A stretch of DNA of 21,599 nucleotides from an archaeon (GTDB lineage Archaea; Methanobacteriota; Methanobacteria; Methanobacteriales; Methanobacteriaceae): positions 1 through 21,599 of the forward strand of contig JAKSUF010000002.1 of assembly GCA_024409145.1 (NCBI GenBank), written 5' to 3'. Position 1 is the stretch's first letter; every line of letters starts with the position of its first letter. The position numbers were made by a program, and so were the translations under genes. Under the pieces are notes generated by a model. It was not told where the DNA came from. It saw only the letters and a program-made list of their open reading frames with translations, and did not search any database. Positions 7,301-14,815 of the stretch are shown in pieces.

Positions 7301-8440
7301 ATGCCAATTATGTCTTTTGGAAGTCAAAATATTAACATTATCACAAATAAAGAAGCTATGACCATAAGAAAGTTATGGAAAAATCCTTTAAAGAAAGGTG
7401 ATAGGCTCCATTGTTATTGGAATTTAGTCTCAAAAGAAAAAAAGAAAATCTTTGAAGCAGAAGTTACTGATGTAAAAACAATTCCATTTAAAGATATTAA
7501 AAATAATAATAAACTTGCTCAAGAAGAAGGGTATTCTAATGCAAAAGAAATGGTAAAAGAATTCAAAAAAATGTATTTAAATAAGATTTCTGATGATGAT
7601 CTTTTCCAAATTATTTATTTTAGAAAATTAGATATCGATAAATGGAAAGGGGAAAAAATAGATCAAAAAGAAATGATTACTCAAAGAGCAGATATTTTAT
7701 TTGATAGTGGAAAATATGACAAATCTGCAATGTGTTATACTGCTGCACTTAAAATAGATCCTGAGGATGTTTATATTTTAAATAAAAAAGGAGACAATTT
7801 AAGCAGATTAGGAAACTTTAAAGAAGCTATCGAATGTTATGACAAAGCTTTAGAAATTGAAAAAGATAATGAGTATATTTGGAATAATAAAGCTATAGCT
7901 ATGCTTAATTCTGGAAATATAAAAGAAGCTTTAATAGCAAATAATGAAGCTATGAAATCAAACCCTGAAAATGCAGTAGTATTATACTGGAGAGGATTCA
8001 TTTTAGAAATTAATAATCAATTTGATGAAGCATTAGAAACATATAATAAACTTCTTGAAATTGATAAAAATAATCCAGAAGTATGGAATGCAAGAGGAAA
8101 CCTTTTAACAGATATGGAAAGATTAGAAGAAGCATTAGAATCTTATGATAAAGCATTAGAATTATGTTTAAAAGATTCTAAACTTGTAGATGCAACAGCA
8201 TTAAATCGTAAAGGTAATGCACTTCTTGATTTAGGACGTTTTAAAGAAGCTTTAGATTGTTATGATCAAGCTATTGAACTTGAACCTCGTAATACTTCAT
8301 TTATTTTAAATAAAGGAGTTGTACTTATGGAACTTGAACAATTCACAGATGCGGAGATATTATTTACAAAAGTATTAGCTATTGATCCTTCTAATGATGA
8401 TGCAAAAGTCTTAAAAATAGAATGTTTAGAAAATATGTAA
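7301..8440 (+). CDS. ASCH-like domain fused to seven TPR repeats
   Basis: Residues 1 to about 113 resemble an ASCH domain, a PUA-related beta-barrel proposed to bind RNA. The visible cues are NKEAMTIRKLWKNPLKKGD at 16-34, a hydrophobic FEAEVTDV strand at 51-58 and an EEGY/F-rich helical segment at 75-93. From about 124 to 379 there are seven consecutive 34-residue TPR motifs, with the repeated pattern NxKGxxLxxLGxxxEAxxxYDKALEI and P at helix ends; only the fifth TPR has a longer insertion (about 287-298). There is no signal peptide or membrane segment, so it is a cytosolic protein-protein scaffold, perhaps tied to RNA. AGGTGAT at 7291-7297, three bases before the ATG, fixes the start. It lies 69 bases after the radical SAM gene and may share its transcript. 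The target is unknown, and the ASCH assignment is less certain than the TPR part. Confidence 0.75.
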   Translation: MPIMSFGSQNINIITNKEAMTIRKLWKNPLKKGDRLHCYWNLVSKEKKKIFEAEVTDVKTIPFKDIKNNNKLAQEEGYSNAKEMVKEFKKMYLNKISDDDLFQIIYFRKLDIDKWKGEKIDQKEMITQRADILFDSGKYDKSAMCYTAALKIDPEDVYILNKKGDNLSRLGNFKEAIECYDKALEIEKDNEYIWNNKAIAMLNSGNIKEALIANNEAMKSNPENAVVLYWRGFILEINNQFDEALETYNKLLEIDKNNPEVWNARGNLLTDMERLEEALESYDKALELCLKDSKLVDATALNRKGNALLDLGRFKEALDCYDQAIELEPRNTSFILNKGVVLMELEQFTDAEILFTKVLAIDPSNDDAKVLKIECLENM

Positions 8441-8906
8441 CTCCCTAATTACTCTTTTTTTACTTATTTTAAATTTTTTAATTAATTTATTTATCAAATA
8501 CAAAATACAATATTATAAAATATAATATTGAATATTAGATTAACTTTTAGAGAATATTACTACAAAACATAGAAATGATAAACTATATATAGATTACAAA
8601 ACTATAACTCAATATTAAAATAAATAGATTAAATTAATTCAATAACAAACATCATAATCTTACTAATTCTCAACAAAACCATCGATTTAACAACACCTAA
8701 TTTTAACTAAACATGTAGAAAAAATTTTAAGAAAATAAGCTGCATAATATCAAATAAGAAAATAAACATAAAAACTAAACCAGAAAAAATAAAAATGAAA
8801 AAAATAAAAAATATAAAGAGTTAAAAAAGAAAATAAAAAATAAAAAAATTTAAAATAAATATAAAAAATTAAAATAATAAAATAAAAAATTAAAATAATA
8901 AAATAC
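8441..8906. other. Convergent non-coding spacer, 466 bases, with hairpin and A-rich repeats
   Basis: No credible gene is visible. The TPR gene is followed by a seven-T run (8455-8461) that may end its transcript. A perfect ten-base-pair hairpin with a three-base loop spans 8508-8530 (CAATATTATA / TATAATATTG). The right end is A-rich and includes two tandem 21-bp copies (8861-8881, 8882-8902), which on the minus strand form U-tracts after the metallopeptidase gene. Confidence 0.55.
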
Positions 8907-9767
8907 TTAGAAATTTAAATTATCAATAGCATTAATTAAATCAAAAATTAATGACACAGTTTTATTATAATGCTCATACGAATATGATTCATAAATAACT
9001 GTTGGAATTCCTGCTTTTTCGATAGGGATTGTAATAAATGGAGGGCTTGTTTGATCTTTAGGAACATAAGAACAAATTCCACCAATCTCTGAAATCAATT
9101 TATTAGCTAGTTTTAATGATTTTCTATCATTACCTGGAGCAAATACAAAATTAGTTTTTTCATAAGACCCACCAACTAATCCTTTATTACTATGAACATC
9201 AACTACAAAAGTAAAATTATTTAAAATAACATCAGGCTTCACATACTTTTGAGCAAGAAGTTGACCAAAGTTACGACCTTCATGATCTTCATCACCCACA
9301 GAGCTTACATTAGTTTTATAAACATAATAACAATATTTTAAAGAAGAATTTTTTGCTTTAATACTATCAAATAAAGCTTTATGTACTTTACTTTCATAAG
9401 GATGCATCCCTGTCAAATAAGCTATTTTTATATTAGATTTTATATTACCAAAAGGACCTAAAACTTCAACAGTCCCCATTTCATCATTTCCAAGTAATCT
9501 TGAATTTATACCACAAGTATTAATTTTAGCTTTATTCGTTGGACCACTAGGCAAACTAACATTAGATATCTGATTAATCAATTCTAAATCATTAGAACTA
9601 GAATTCAAATTATAATTTGAATTAGAATCTGAAGAATCATTTGAATTAAAATTAAAATTAAAATTAGATTCTTTATTCATATTAACAATATAAAAAGATG
9701 TAGATATTATAAATACAACTAGAATACTAGTGAGAATTATAATAAGACTGTTTCTATTTAACTTCAT
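8907..9767 (-). CDS. Membrane-anchored M14/aspartoacylase-like metallohydrolase, probably extracellular
   Basis: The 286-residue protein begins with one hydrophobic segment (about residues 8-28), then a low-complexity Asn/Ser/Phe linker (about 33-62), then a globular domain. The domain carries the zinc signature of the M14/AstE-ASPA superfamily: HPYE at 122-125 (His and Glu ligands), DVHS at 190-193 (H192, third ligand) and a late Glu in VIYES (E260), which could be the general base. GRN at 164-166 could be the substrate-binding Arg/Asn pair. The topology suggests the enzyme faces outward on a tether, where it could cut a peptide or amide bond, for instance in pseudomurein cross-bridges; that role is inference. 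It lies 132 bases downstream of glmM on the same strand. GTGAT precedes the ATG. It is shorter than classical M14 carboxypeptidases. Confidence 0.65.
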   Translation of the reverse strand: MKLNRNSLIIILTSILVVFIISTSFYIVNMNKESNFNFNFNSNDSSDSNSNYNLNSSSNDLELINQISNVSLPSGPTNKAKINTCGINSRLLGNDEMGTVEVLGPFGNIKSNIKIAYLTGMHPYESKVHKALFDSIKAKNSSLKYCYYVYKTNVSSVGDEDHEGRNFGQLLAQKYVKPDVILNNFTFVVDVHSNKGLVGGSYEKTNFVFAPGNDRKSLKLANKLISEIGGICSYVPKDQTSPPFITIPIEKAGIPTVIYESYSYEHYNKTVSLIFDLINAIDNLNF

Positions 9768-9899
9768 AATATCACTATATTAAAGGTTTGAATTAAATAA
9801 ATAAAAAAAAATAAAAAATAATAACTAATAAAAATCAATTATATAACTTAACTAAATATAAAAAATAATTGAAAAATAATTAAAAAAATTAATTAAAAA

Positions 9900-11261
9900 C
9901 TATTTTTTATACTTTTCTACTAAACTAATACCCCAATTAGCCATTTCATCAGCTTTATCTTGAGAATCAGATTCAGCAAAACATCTAAATATAGGCTCAG
10001 TACCAGATGGCCTTATGATTACCCATCCATCATCTTTTAATATTTTAACACCATCAGTAGTATCAAGTTTAAAATCAGTAGTATTTTTGATTTCATCAGC
10101 TATTTTAGACATAACTTCTTGTTTTTCATCATCAGGACATTCTATTTTTAATTTTTCTTGATAATAAACTGGAAGCTCTGCAATAAGCTCAGATAACGGT
10201 TTATTTTCTTTAACTAAAGTTTCTAAAATTTTAGCAACAGTCATAGCAGCATCTCTTCCATAAATAAAATCTGGGAAGATTAAACCACCATTTTCTTCTC
10301 CACCGAATAAACCATCTTCTTCTTTAAGTTTTCTTGCAACAAGAAGATCACCAACAGCAGTAGCTATTACTTCACCACCATACTCATTAGCAATATCATA
10401 AATAGCTTGAGAAGTAGCTACAGTAGTAACAATAATACCACCATCATTTTCTTTAAGCATTTGCTTTTCAACAAGAGCAAAGGTTTTATCTCCAAGAACA
10501 AAATTACCTTTCTCATCAATACAAATAGTCCGATCTGCATCACCATCATGAGCCAAACCAATATCAGCGCCTAATTCTTTAACTGTAGCAATTAAATCTT
10601 GGAGATTTGGTTCAATCGGTTCAGGATTTCTTCCAGGAAAGAATCCATCAGCTTGACAATTTAAAGTAGTAACTTCACAACCTAATTTTCTAAGAAGATA
10701 AGGTGCAGTGAAAGAGCCTGCTCCAGAACCACAATCAAGAACAACTTTAAGTTTACGTTCTTTAATAGCTTCAACATCAACTCTTTTTAAGGTTTCTTCA
10801 ATATATTCATCAATAATAGATTCATTAGTAAACAATTGACCAATCTTATCCCAAGAAACACGAGTAGGTTCTTTATCAAAATATAACTCTTCTACTTTAA
10901 GTTCCATATCATCAGGAGTACCAATACCAAATTCATCTACAAATTTAAGACCATTATATTTAGGAGGATTATGTGAAGCTGTTACAATAATCCCACCATC
11001 ATAATAATTTCTTACAGCATATTGAATAGCAGGAGTAGGGAGAATACCTAAATCCACAACATCACAACCAGAGGAAAGCAAACCTGCAGCAATAGCTTGT
11101 TTAAGCATAGGTGTACTAGTTCTTGTATCTCCACCTATAGCCACAGTTCCTTGAATAATAGACCCATAACTTGCAGCAAGTCTTGAAGCAAATTCAGGAG
11201 TTAAAACATCATTAGCAGTTCTTCTTACACCAAATGTACCAAATAATCTTTTTTCTACCAT
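9900..11261 (-). CDS. glmM: Phosphoglucosamine mutase (alpha-D-phosphohexomutase family)
   Basis: The 453-residue enzyme should interconvert glucosamine-6-phosphate and glucosamine-1-phosphate, feeding GlmU. All four family signatures are present: the phosphoserine loop TASHNPPKYNGLK with S96, the Mg-binding DGDADR at 239-244, the sugar-binding GEENGG at 321-326, and the phosphate-binding RPSGTEP at 417-423. Length and motifs fit archaeal GlmM/ManB-like mutases. AAGGT lies upstream of the ATG at 11261, and a candidate TATA box is at 11312-11323. In a pseudomurein-building methanogen the product is needed for wall glycan. Phosphomannomutase activity cannot be excluded, because archaeal members of this family overlap in sequence, but GlmU in the same window supports the GlmM reading. 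Confidence 0.85.
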   Translation of the reverse strand: MVEKRLFGTFGVRRTANDVLTPEFASRLAASYGSIIQGTVAIGGDTRTSTPMLKQAIAAGLLSSGCDVVDLGILPTPAIQYAVRNYYDGGIIVTASHNPPKYNGLKFVDEFGIGTPDDMELKVEELYFDKEPTRVSWDKIGQLFTNESIIDEYIEETLKRVDVEAIKERKLKVVLDCGSGAGSFTAPYLLRKLGCEVTTLNCQADGFFPGRNPEPIEPNLQDLIATVKELGADIGLAHDGDADRTICIDEKGNFVLGDKTFALVEKQMLKENDGGIIVTTVATSQAIYDIANEYGGEVIATAVGDLLVARKLKEEDGLFGGEENGGLIFPDFIYGRDAAMTVAKILETLVKENKPLSELIAELPVYYQEKLKIECPDDEKQEVMSKIADEIKNTTDFKLDTTDGVKILKDDGWVIIRPSGTEPIFRCFAESDSQDKADEMANWGISLVEKYKK

Positions 11262-11311
11262 ACTATGACCTTTAAAAAATATAATTTCAATAATAAATAA
11301 TAGTTAATTAT

Positions 11312-11323
11312 CTTATATATTTA
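11312..11323 (-). promoter_or_regulatory. Candidate TATA box for glmM
   Basis: Read on the minus strand this is TAAATATATAAG, about 50-60 bases before the glmM start. It would give a leader of roughly 30 bases. The surrounding DNA is AT-rich, so the call is tentative. Confidence 0.35.
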
Positions 11324-11421
11324 GTTAAATAAACATAAAGTTAATATAACTTACCAATAAATAACAATAAAAAAAATGAATAAACAAATCCCAAATACAC
11401 AACTTACCAAAAAACAATAAT

Positions 11422-11447
11422 AAAAAAATGAGGAAAAATAATCCTCA
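11422..11447 (-). terminator. Intrinsic-type terminator after the beta-helix adhesin gene
   Basis: On the minus strand TGAGGA (11447-11442) pairs with TCCTCA (11434-11429) around a seven-base loop and is followed directly by seven Ts (complement of A 11422-11428). It begins 14 bases after the stop codon. The G+C-containing stem stands out from the AT-rich surroundings. Confidence 0.7.
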
Positions 11448-11461
11448 ATAATAAAAAAAGT

Positions 11462-13210
11462 TTATTTTATTACAATAAGAGTTCCTTTTTTACTTACATT
11501 GTAATTTTTATTTCCAGAACTAATTACTACTTTGTGTTTACCTTTTTTAAGATATTTAGTACTTAATTTAGCAACACCTTTAGAATTAGTTTTCACAGTA
11601 TAAGTTTTATACTTTTTACCAGTATAAACTTTAATTTTAACTGCTAAACCACGAACAACTTTTTTAGTAGACTTATGTTTAATGGTAACTTTGAAGTATT
11701 TATTAGATTTATATTTATAAGTCACTTTAGGAGCAGAAACAATAGTAGAAGCTTTAAGTACAGTAAGATATACTGGATTATTATCTGAAACATATCTTGA
11801 ATTATTCAATTCAAGCATGAGTTTATATTTACCTACAGGCAACTTAGAAAAATCATAATAAACTGCATCACATGGACTCTCATAAGAATCAAATGTGAGA
11901 GTTTTGATAAGTTTAGACCCAGAATAAATTTTAATTGAATATGTAAAGTCTTGATAAATTCCCACAGTTCGGTCAGTTACTTCAATCTTAGATTTTTTAG
12001 AACTACCATAATTAATACTACTAATGTTATTATAATCAAGCATAATTCCTACTTCAAATAAATAAGAATTATTTTCAAAAGTACAATAATTTACATAAGT
12101 ATTATATGTAGCTCCACCTTTACAAGCAGCAAAATTATTAATAAAAGAACAGTAAAGTGCAGAACCACCATTCATAGCTCCACCATAACCACCAGTAGAC
12201 TCTATAATCCCTAAAGCAGAATTATTAATAAAAACACAATTTATAGCAGCACCACTGAAAGCTCCACAATCTATACCTGAAGTATTATTAATAAATATAC
12301 AATCAACAGCACAATCTCCCATCATAGCACCATAACCATAATTAGCAGAATTATTAATAAAGGAACAATTCAAAGCAAAAGAACGATTTAGAGCAGAATT
12401 ATCATACATAGCACCACCATAATAATTTGCAAAATTACCTTCAAAATAACAATTCACAGCAGACCCTGCATACATAGCACCAGCTAAACCAGTTACAGAC
12501 CCTTCAACACCAAAAGCAGAATTATTAATAAAAACACAATTTATAGCATAACATCCAGATACAGCCCCAATATTCAATGCAGAATTATTAATAAAGGAAC
12601 AATTTATAATATCCGCAACAAGAGGAGTATAAGTTCCCTCTTTATAATATCCATAGATTGCACCACAATTTTCTGATGCAGTATTATTTATAAAATTACA
12701 ATTAATAAAATGCAATTGAGTAGTATTTGAAACTAAATTATAATAAATAGCCCCACCATCCTCTACACAATTACCATTAATAAAATTAAAATCCATAAAA
12801 GTAATATTATTACCTTTAATTTTAAAAATCCTACTATTAGTATTCGCATCAATAGTAATACATTTTCCTTCTGCACCTCGAATAATAAGATTATTACCAT
12901 CAATCAATATACCTTCAGAATCATAGGAATCATTATTAATATAATCCTTATCAAGGATTATAGTACCAGTTTTATCAGAACCAGAAACTTTATCTGCTAA
13001 TTCACTAAATGTTCCAACATCAGAATCATCATCTAAACCAACATCGAAAACAAGATCATCATCACTAACTTCTCCAACACCAACATCAGAGATTACCTCA
13101 TCATTTATATCCTCAACAGAAATATCCTCAGCATGTGCACTTAAAGTACCCATACCAAAACATAAAATAATTAACAAGGACACAAAAAATAACGAATTTT
13201 TAAAATCCAT
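11462..13210 (-). CDS. Adhesin-like surface protein: parallel beta-helix (Pmp-like) repeats plus C-terminal Ig-like domain
   Basis: The 582-residue protein is secreted: a signal peptide runs to about residue 27 (hydrophobic core, then AHA before ED). An acidic Asp/Glu-rich stretch follows (about 28-75). The middle (about 110-390) holds some nine imperfect repeats of the form FINNSAxxxGGAMY, as in polymorphic outer membrane protein/right-handed beta-helix adhesins. The C-terminal third is lysine-rich, ending in an Ig-like fold with the block NSKGVAKLSTKYLKKGKHKV, common in Methanobrevibacter adhesin-like proteins. It probably coats the cell and mediates contact with other cells or surfaces. 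There is no sortase motif or C-terminal membrane helix, so anchoring may depend on the basic domain. The ATG at 13210 is preferred; a GTG at 13219 adds three residues and cannot be excluded, since neither has a strong ribosome site. Confidence 0.82.
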   Translation of the reverse strand: MDFKNSLFFVSLLIILCFGMGTLSAHAEDISVEDINDEVISDVGVGEVSDDDLVFDVGLDDDSDVGTFSELADKVSGSDKTGTIILDKDYINNDSYDSEGILIDGNNLIIRGAEGKCITIDANTNSRIFKIKGNNITFMDFNFINGNCVEDGGAIYYNLVSNTTQLHFINCNFINNTASENCGAIYGYYKEGTYTPLVADIINCSFINNSALNIGAVSGCYAINCVFINNSAFGVEGSVTGLAGAMYAGSAVNCYFEGNFANYYGGAMYDNSALNRSFALNCSFINNSANYGYGAMMGDCAVDCIFINNTSGIDCGAFSGAAINCVFINNSALGIIESTGGYGGAMNGGSALYCSFINNFAACKGGATYNTYVNYCTFENNSYLFEVGIMLDYNNISSINYGSSKKSKIEVTDRTVGIYQDFTYSIKIYSGSKLIKTLTFDSYESPCDAVYYDFSKLPVGKYKLMLELNNSRYVSDNNPVYLTVLKASTIVSAPKVTYKYKSNKYFKVTIKHKSTKKVVRGLAVKIKVYTGKKYKTYTVKTNSKGVAKLSTKYLKKGKHKVVISSGNKNYNVSKKGTLIVIK

Positions 13211-13239
13211 AAAATACACACTTCTAAAATACTAATACA

Positions 13240-13257
13240 TACTTGCTTATACAAGTA
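13240..13257 (-). promoter_or_regulatory. Dyad enclosing a TATA-like box upstream of the beta-helix adhesin
   Basis: TACTTG (13240-13245) and CAAGTA (13252-13257) are perfect inverted repeats around a six-base centre that reads TATAAG on the minus strand. The centre lies about 36-41 bases before the ATG at 13210, the usual distance for a TATA box with a short leader. A protein bound to the dyad would cover the box. Confidence 0.45.
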
Positions 13258-13337
13258 ACTAAATAATGATAAAGTAAACATGATAAATAGGCATAAATAA
13301 ATTAACAAAAAAATAATAAAATTAAACAAAATTACAA

Positions 13338-13370
13338 AATAAAAAATTAAGGAATCAAATCCTTAATAAA
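13338..13370 (-). terminator. Terminator hairpin, second of two identical copies
   Basis: A 33-bp sequence identical to 13391-13423. The stem TTAAGGA/TCCTTAA (13347-13353 with 13360-13366) has a six-base loop and is followed on the minus strand by six Ts. It lies between the two surface-protein genes. Confidence 0.65.
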
Positions 13371-13390
13371 AATTATACCCTTACAAAAGA

Positions 13391-13423
13391 AATAAAAAAT
13401 TAAGGAATCAAATCCTTAATAAA
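13391..13423 (-). terminator. Terminator hairpin, first of two identical copies, after the Ig-like surface protein
   Basis: The seven-base-pair stem (13400-13406 with 13413-13419) begins about 15 bases after the stop codon at 13434 and is followed on the minus strand by six Ts. The same 33 bases recur 53 bases further downstream. Confidence 0.7.
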
Positions 13424-13433
13424 GATTACATAA

Positions 13434-14600
13434 TTATAAAAATCTTACAACAACATTTCCAATGTCTAAGGAACGATTAAAACGGAACTTAGCATAGGTT
13501 GCGATATCTGGAGGAGTCATGAAGTCAGTGGATTTAAAAGTTTTATCTCCTTTATTTTTGTAATAAACTTTAACTTTGTACTTATCCAAATCCACCATTC
13601 CATTTTTAGGATAAACATAAACACAAACATATTGTTCAGGAATATCTTGATTTTTAAATTTCTCTGTTTCAATGATATAATTTCCTACTTTTTTACGGCA
13701 ATTAGTACTGTATTTAGTTGGTACTGTAATATCTTTTGTTGGGAAATCATTAATTTTAACACTAAAAGTATTGGAAGATGCGGCATAATTTTTACTTCCA
13801 GCATACATAAATTTATACTTATAATAATTATTAAGTGGTTTATTTTTTACCCAAAGATCAATTTTAGCAACACCATGTTTATTAGTTTTAATTGCATACT
13901 TTTTACCAGAAACAAGAGACTTCATAATTATTCTCTTATTAGCAAGTGCTTTACCTTCAGCAGTAGTTAATTTAACTTTATAATAACCATGATTTTTAAC
14001 TGAATCAGTAGGAACCGCACTAATCATAGTTTTTACTTTTTTAACAGTGATTGGAAGTTTTTTAGAAGTAGGATTAAAATTAAGCCCTAATTCACCAACA
14101 TCTTTAGCTCCACTATACCATAAACTGTACTTATGGCCTTTTTTGAACTTAAAATTAATAGACACATATTTTGAATAAAAAACATTAGTTAAATCAACTT
14201 TTTTGATAGATTTACCATCTTTAAGTATATGTAAATAACCACCACCAACAGATGATTCTACACCATTAAATTTAAAAACAACTTTAGCTGAAAGTTTTAC
14301 AGTTTTACCATTATACGCACTGATTTTACTAGACTTAAGTTTAATAGTAGGAGTTATTTTATCAGAACTTTTATTATTAGTAGTACTAAGACCCTTAACT
14401 TTCTCTTCATTAAGGACATTTTTTTCATCAACAACACCAATGTTATCTGGAGAATCCATTAGAACAGCATCATTGACATCATAAATAGAATTAGAATCAA
14501 CAGAATCAATATTTGCAGTATCATTTGCACTAACAGATGATATTCCCAAACATACAAATAAAATCAAACTGATTATAAATATATAATTTGCATTTTTCAC
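13434..14600 (-). CDS. Secreted Ig-like (Big-domain) surface protein
   Basis: The protein has 388 residues from the GTG at 14600. That start has GGTGAT (14604-14609) four bases upstream and gives a compact signal peptide: MKNAN, a hydrophobic core, then SSVSA with cleavage near residue 25. An ATG at 14621 gives seven more residues but has no ribosome site and lies near the predicted transcription start. After a polar Asn/Asp/Ser linker there are two or three beta-rich domains. One carries the Big-like block TNKHGVAKIDLWV near 240, related to the NSKGVAKL block of the neighbouring adhesin, then a GSKNYAASSNTFSVKI strand. The last 90 residues (YIIETEKF onward) form a separate unrecognised domain. 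It has no Pmp-type repeats and no membrane anchor. It is lysine-rich and probably wall-associated; the binding partner is unknown. Confidence 0.75.
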   Translation of the reverse strand: MKNANYIFIISLILFVCLGISSVSANDTANIDSVDSNSIYDVNDAVLMDSPDNIGVVDEKNVLNEEKVKGLSTTNNKSSDKITPTIKLKSSKISAYNGKTVKLSAKVVFKFNGVESSVGGGYLHILKDGKSIKKVDLTNVFYSKYVSINFKFKKGHKYSLWYSGAKDVGELGLNFNPTSKKLPITVKKVKTMISAVPTDSVKNHGYYKVKLTTAEGKALANKRIIMKSLVSGKKYAIKTNKHGVAKIDLWVKNKPLNNYYKYKFMYAGSKNYAASSNTFSVKINDFPTKDITVPTKYSTNCRKKVGNYIIETEKFKNQDIPEQYVCVYVYPKNGMVDLDKYKVKVYYKNKGDKTFKSTDFMTPPDIATYAKFRFNRSLDIGNVVVRFL

Positions 14601-14603
14601 ATA

Positions 14604-14609
14604 AATCAC
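14604..14609 (-). promoter_or_regulatory. Ribosome-binding site that sets a GTG start
   Basis: On the minus strand this is GGTGAT, fully complementary to the 3' end of methanogen 16S rRNA. It lies four bases before GTG at 14600, matching the spacing at the TPR gene (AGGTGAT, three bases, ATG). Confidence 0.65.
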
Positions 14610-14636
14610 CATATTATACATAATTATAAAATAAAC

Positions 14637-14647
14637 AATATATTTAA
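14637..14647 (-). promoter_or_regulatory. Candidate TATA box for the Ig-like surface protein
   Basis: The minus strand reads TTAAATATATT. Its position predicts transcription starting around 14613, downstream of the alternative ATG at 14621, which supports the GTG start at 14600. Confidence 0.35.
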
Positions 14648-14815
14648 GTATTTCTAAATGTTTGCAATATTAAACTTTGAAAAAATTAATAATCATTCAT
14701 TTTTATAGAAAAATAATCTCCAATGTACATAAATAAACATTGTAAAATTAAAAAAATCAATAAAAAAAACTATTAAAAAATTAATAGCATAATTATTTAA
14801 AATAAATTTTTTAAA

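Noticed and set aside
3164..8440. A single five-gene operon from glmU to the TPR gene
   Set aside because: A hairpin-plus-T terminator lies after the gamma-CA gene and further hairpins lie after hisC; only the radical SAM/TPR and glmU/gamma-CA pairs look linked.
8861..8902. Two 21-bp tandem copies considered as a CRISPR or functional repeat
   Set aside because: Only two directly adjacent copies with no spacers, A/T only, lying where a U-tract terminator is expected.
13632..13970. 112-residue plus-strand ORF opposite the Ig-like surface protein
   Set aside because: It is antisense to a well-supported gene, has a composition typical of complemented lysine-rich codons (Phe/Ile-rich), and no ribosome site or family resemblance.
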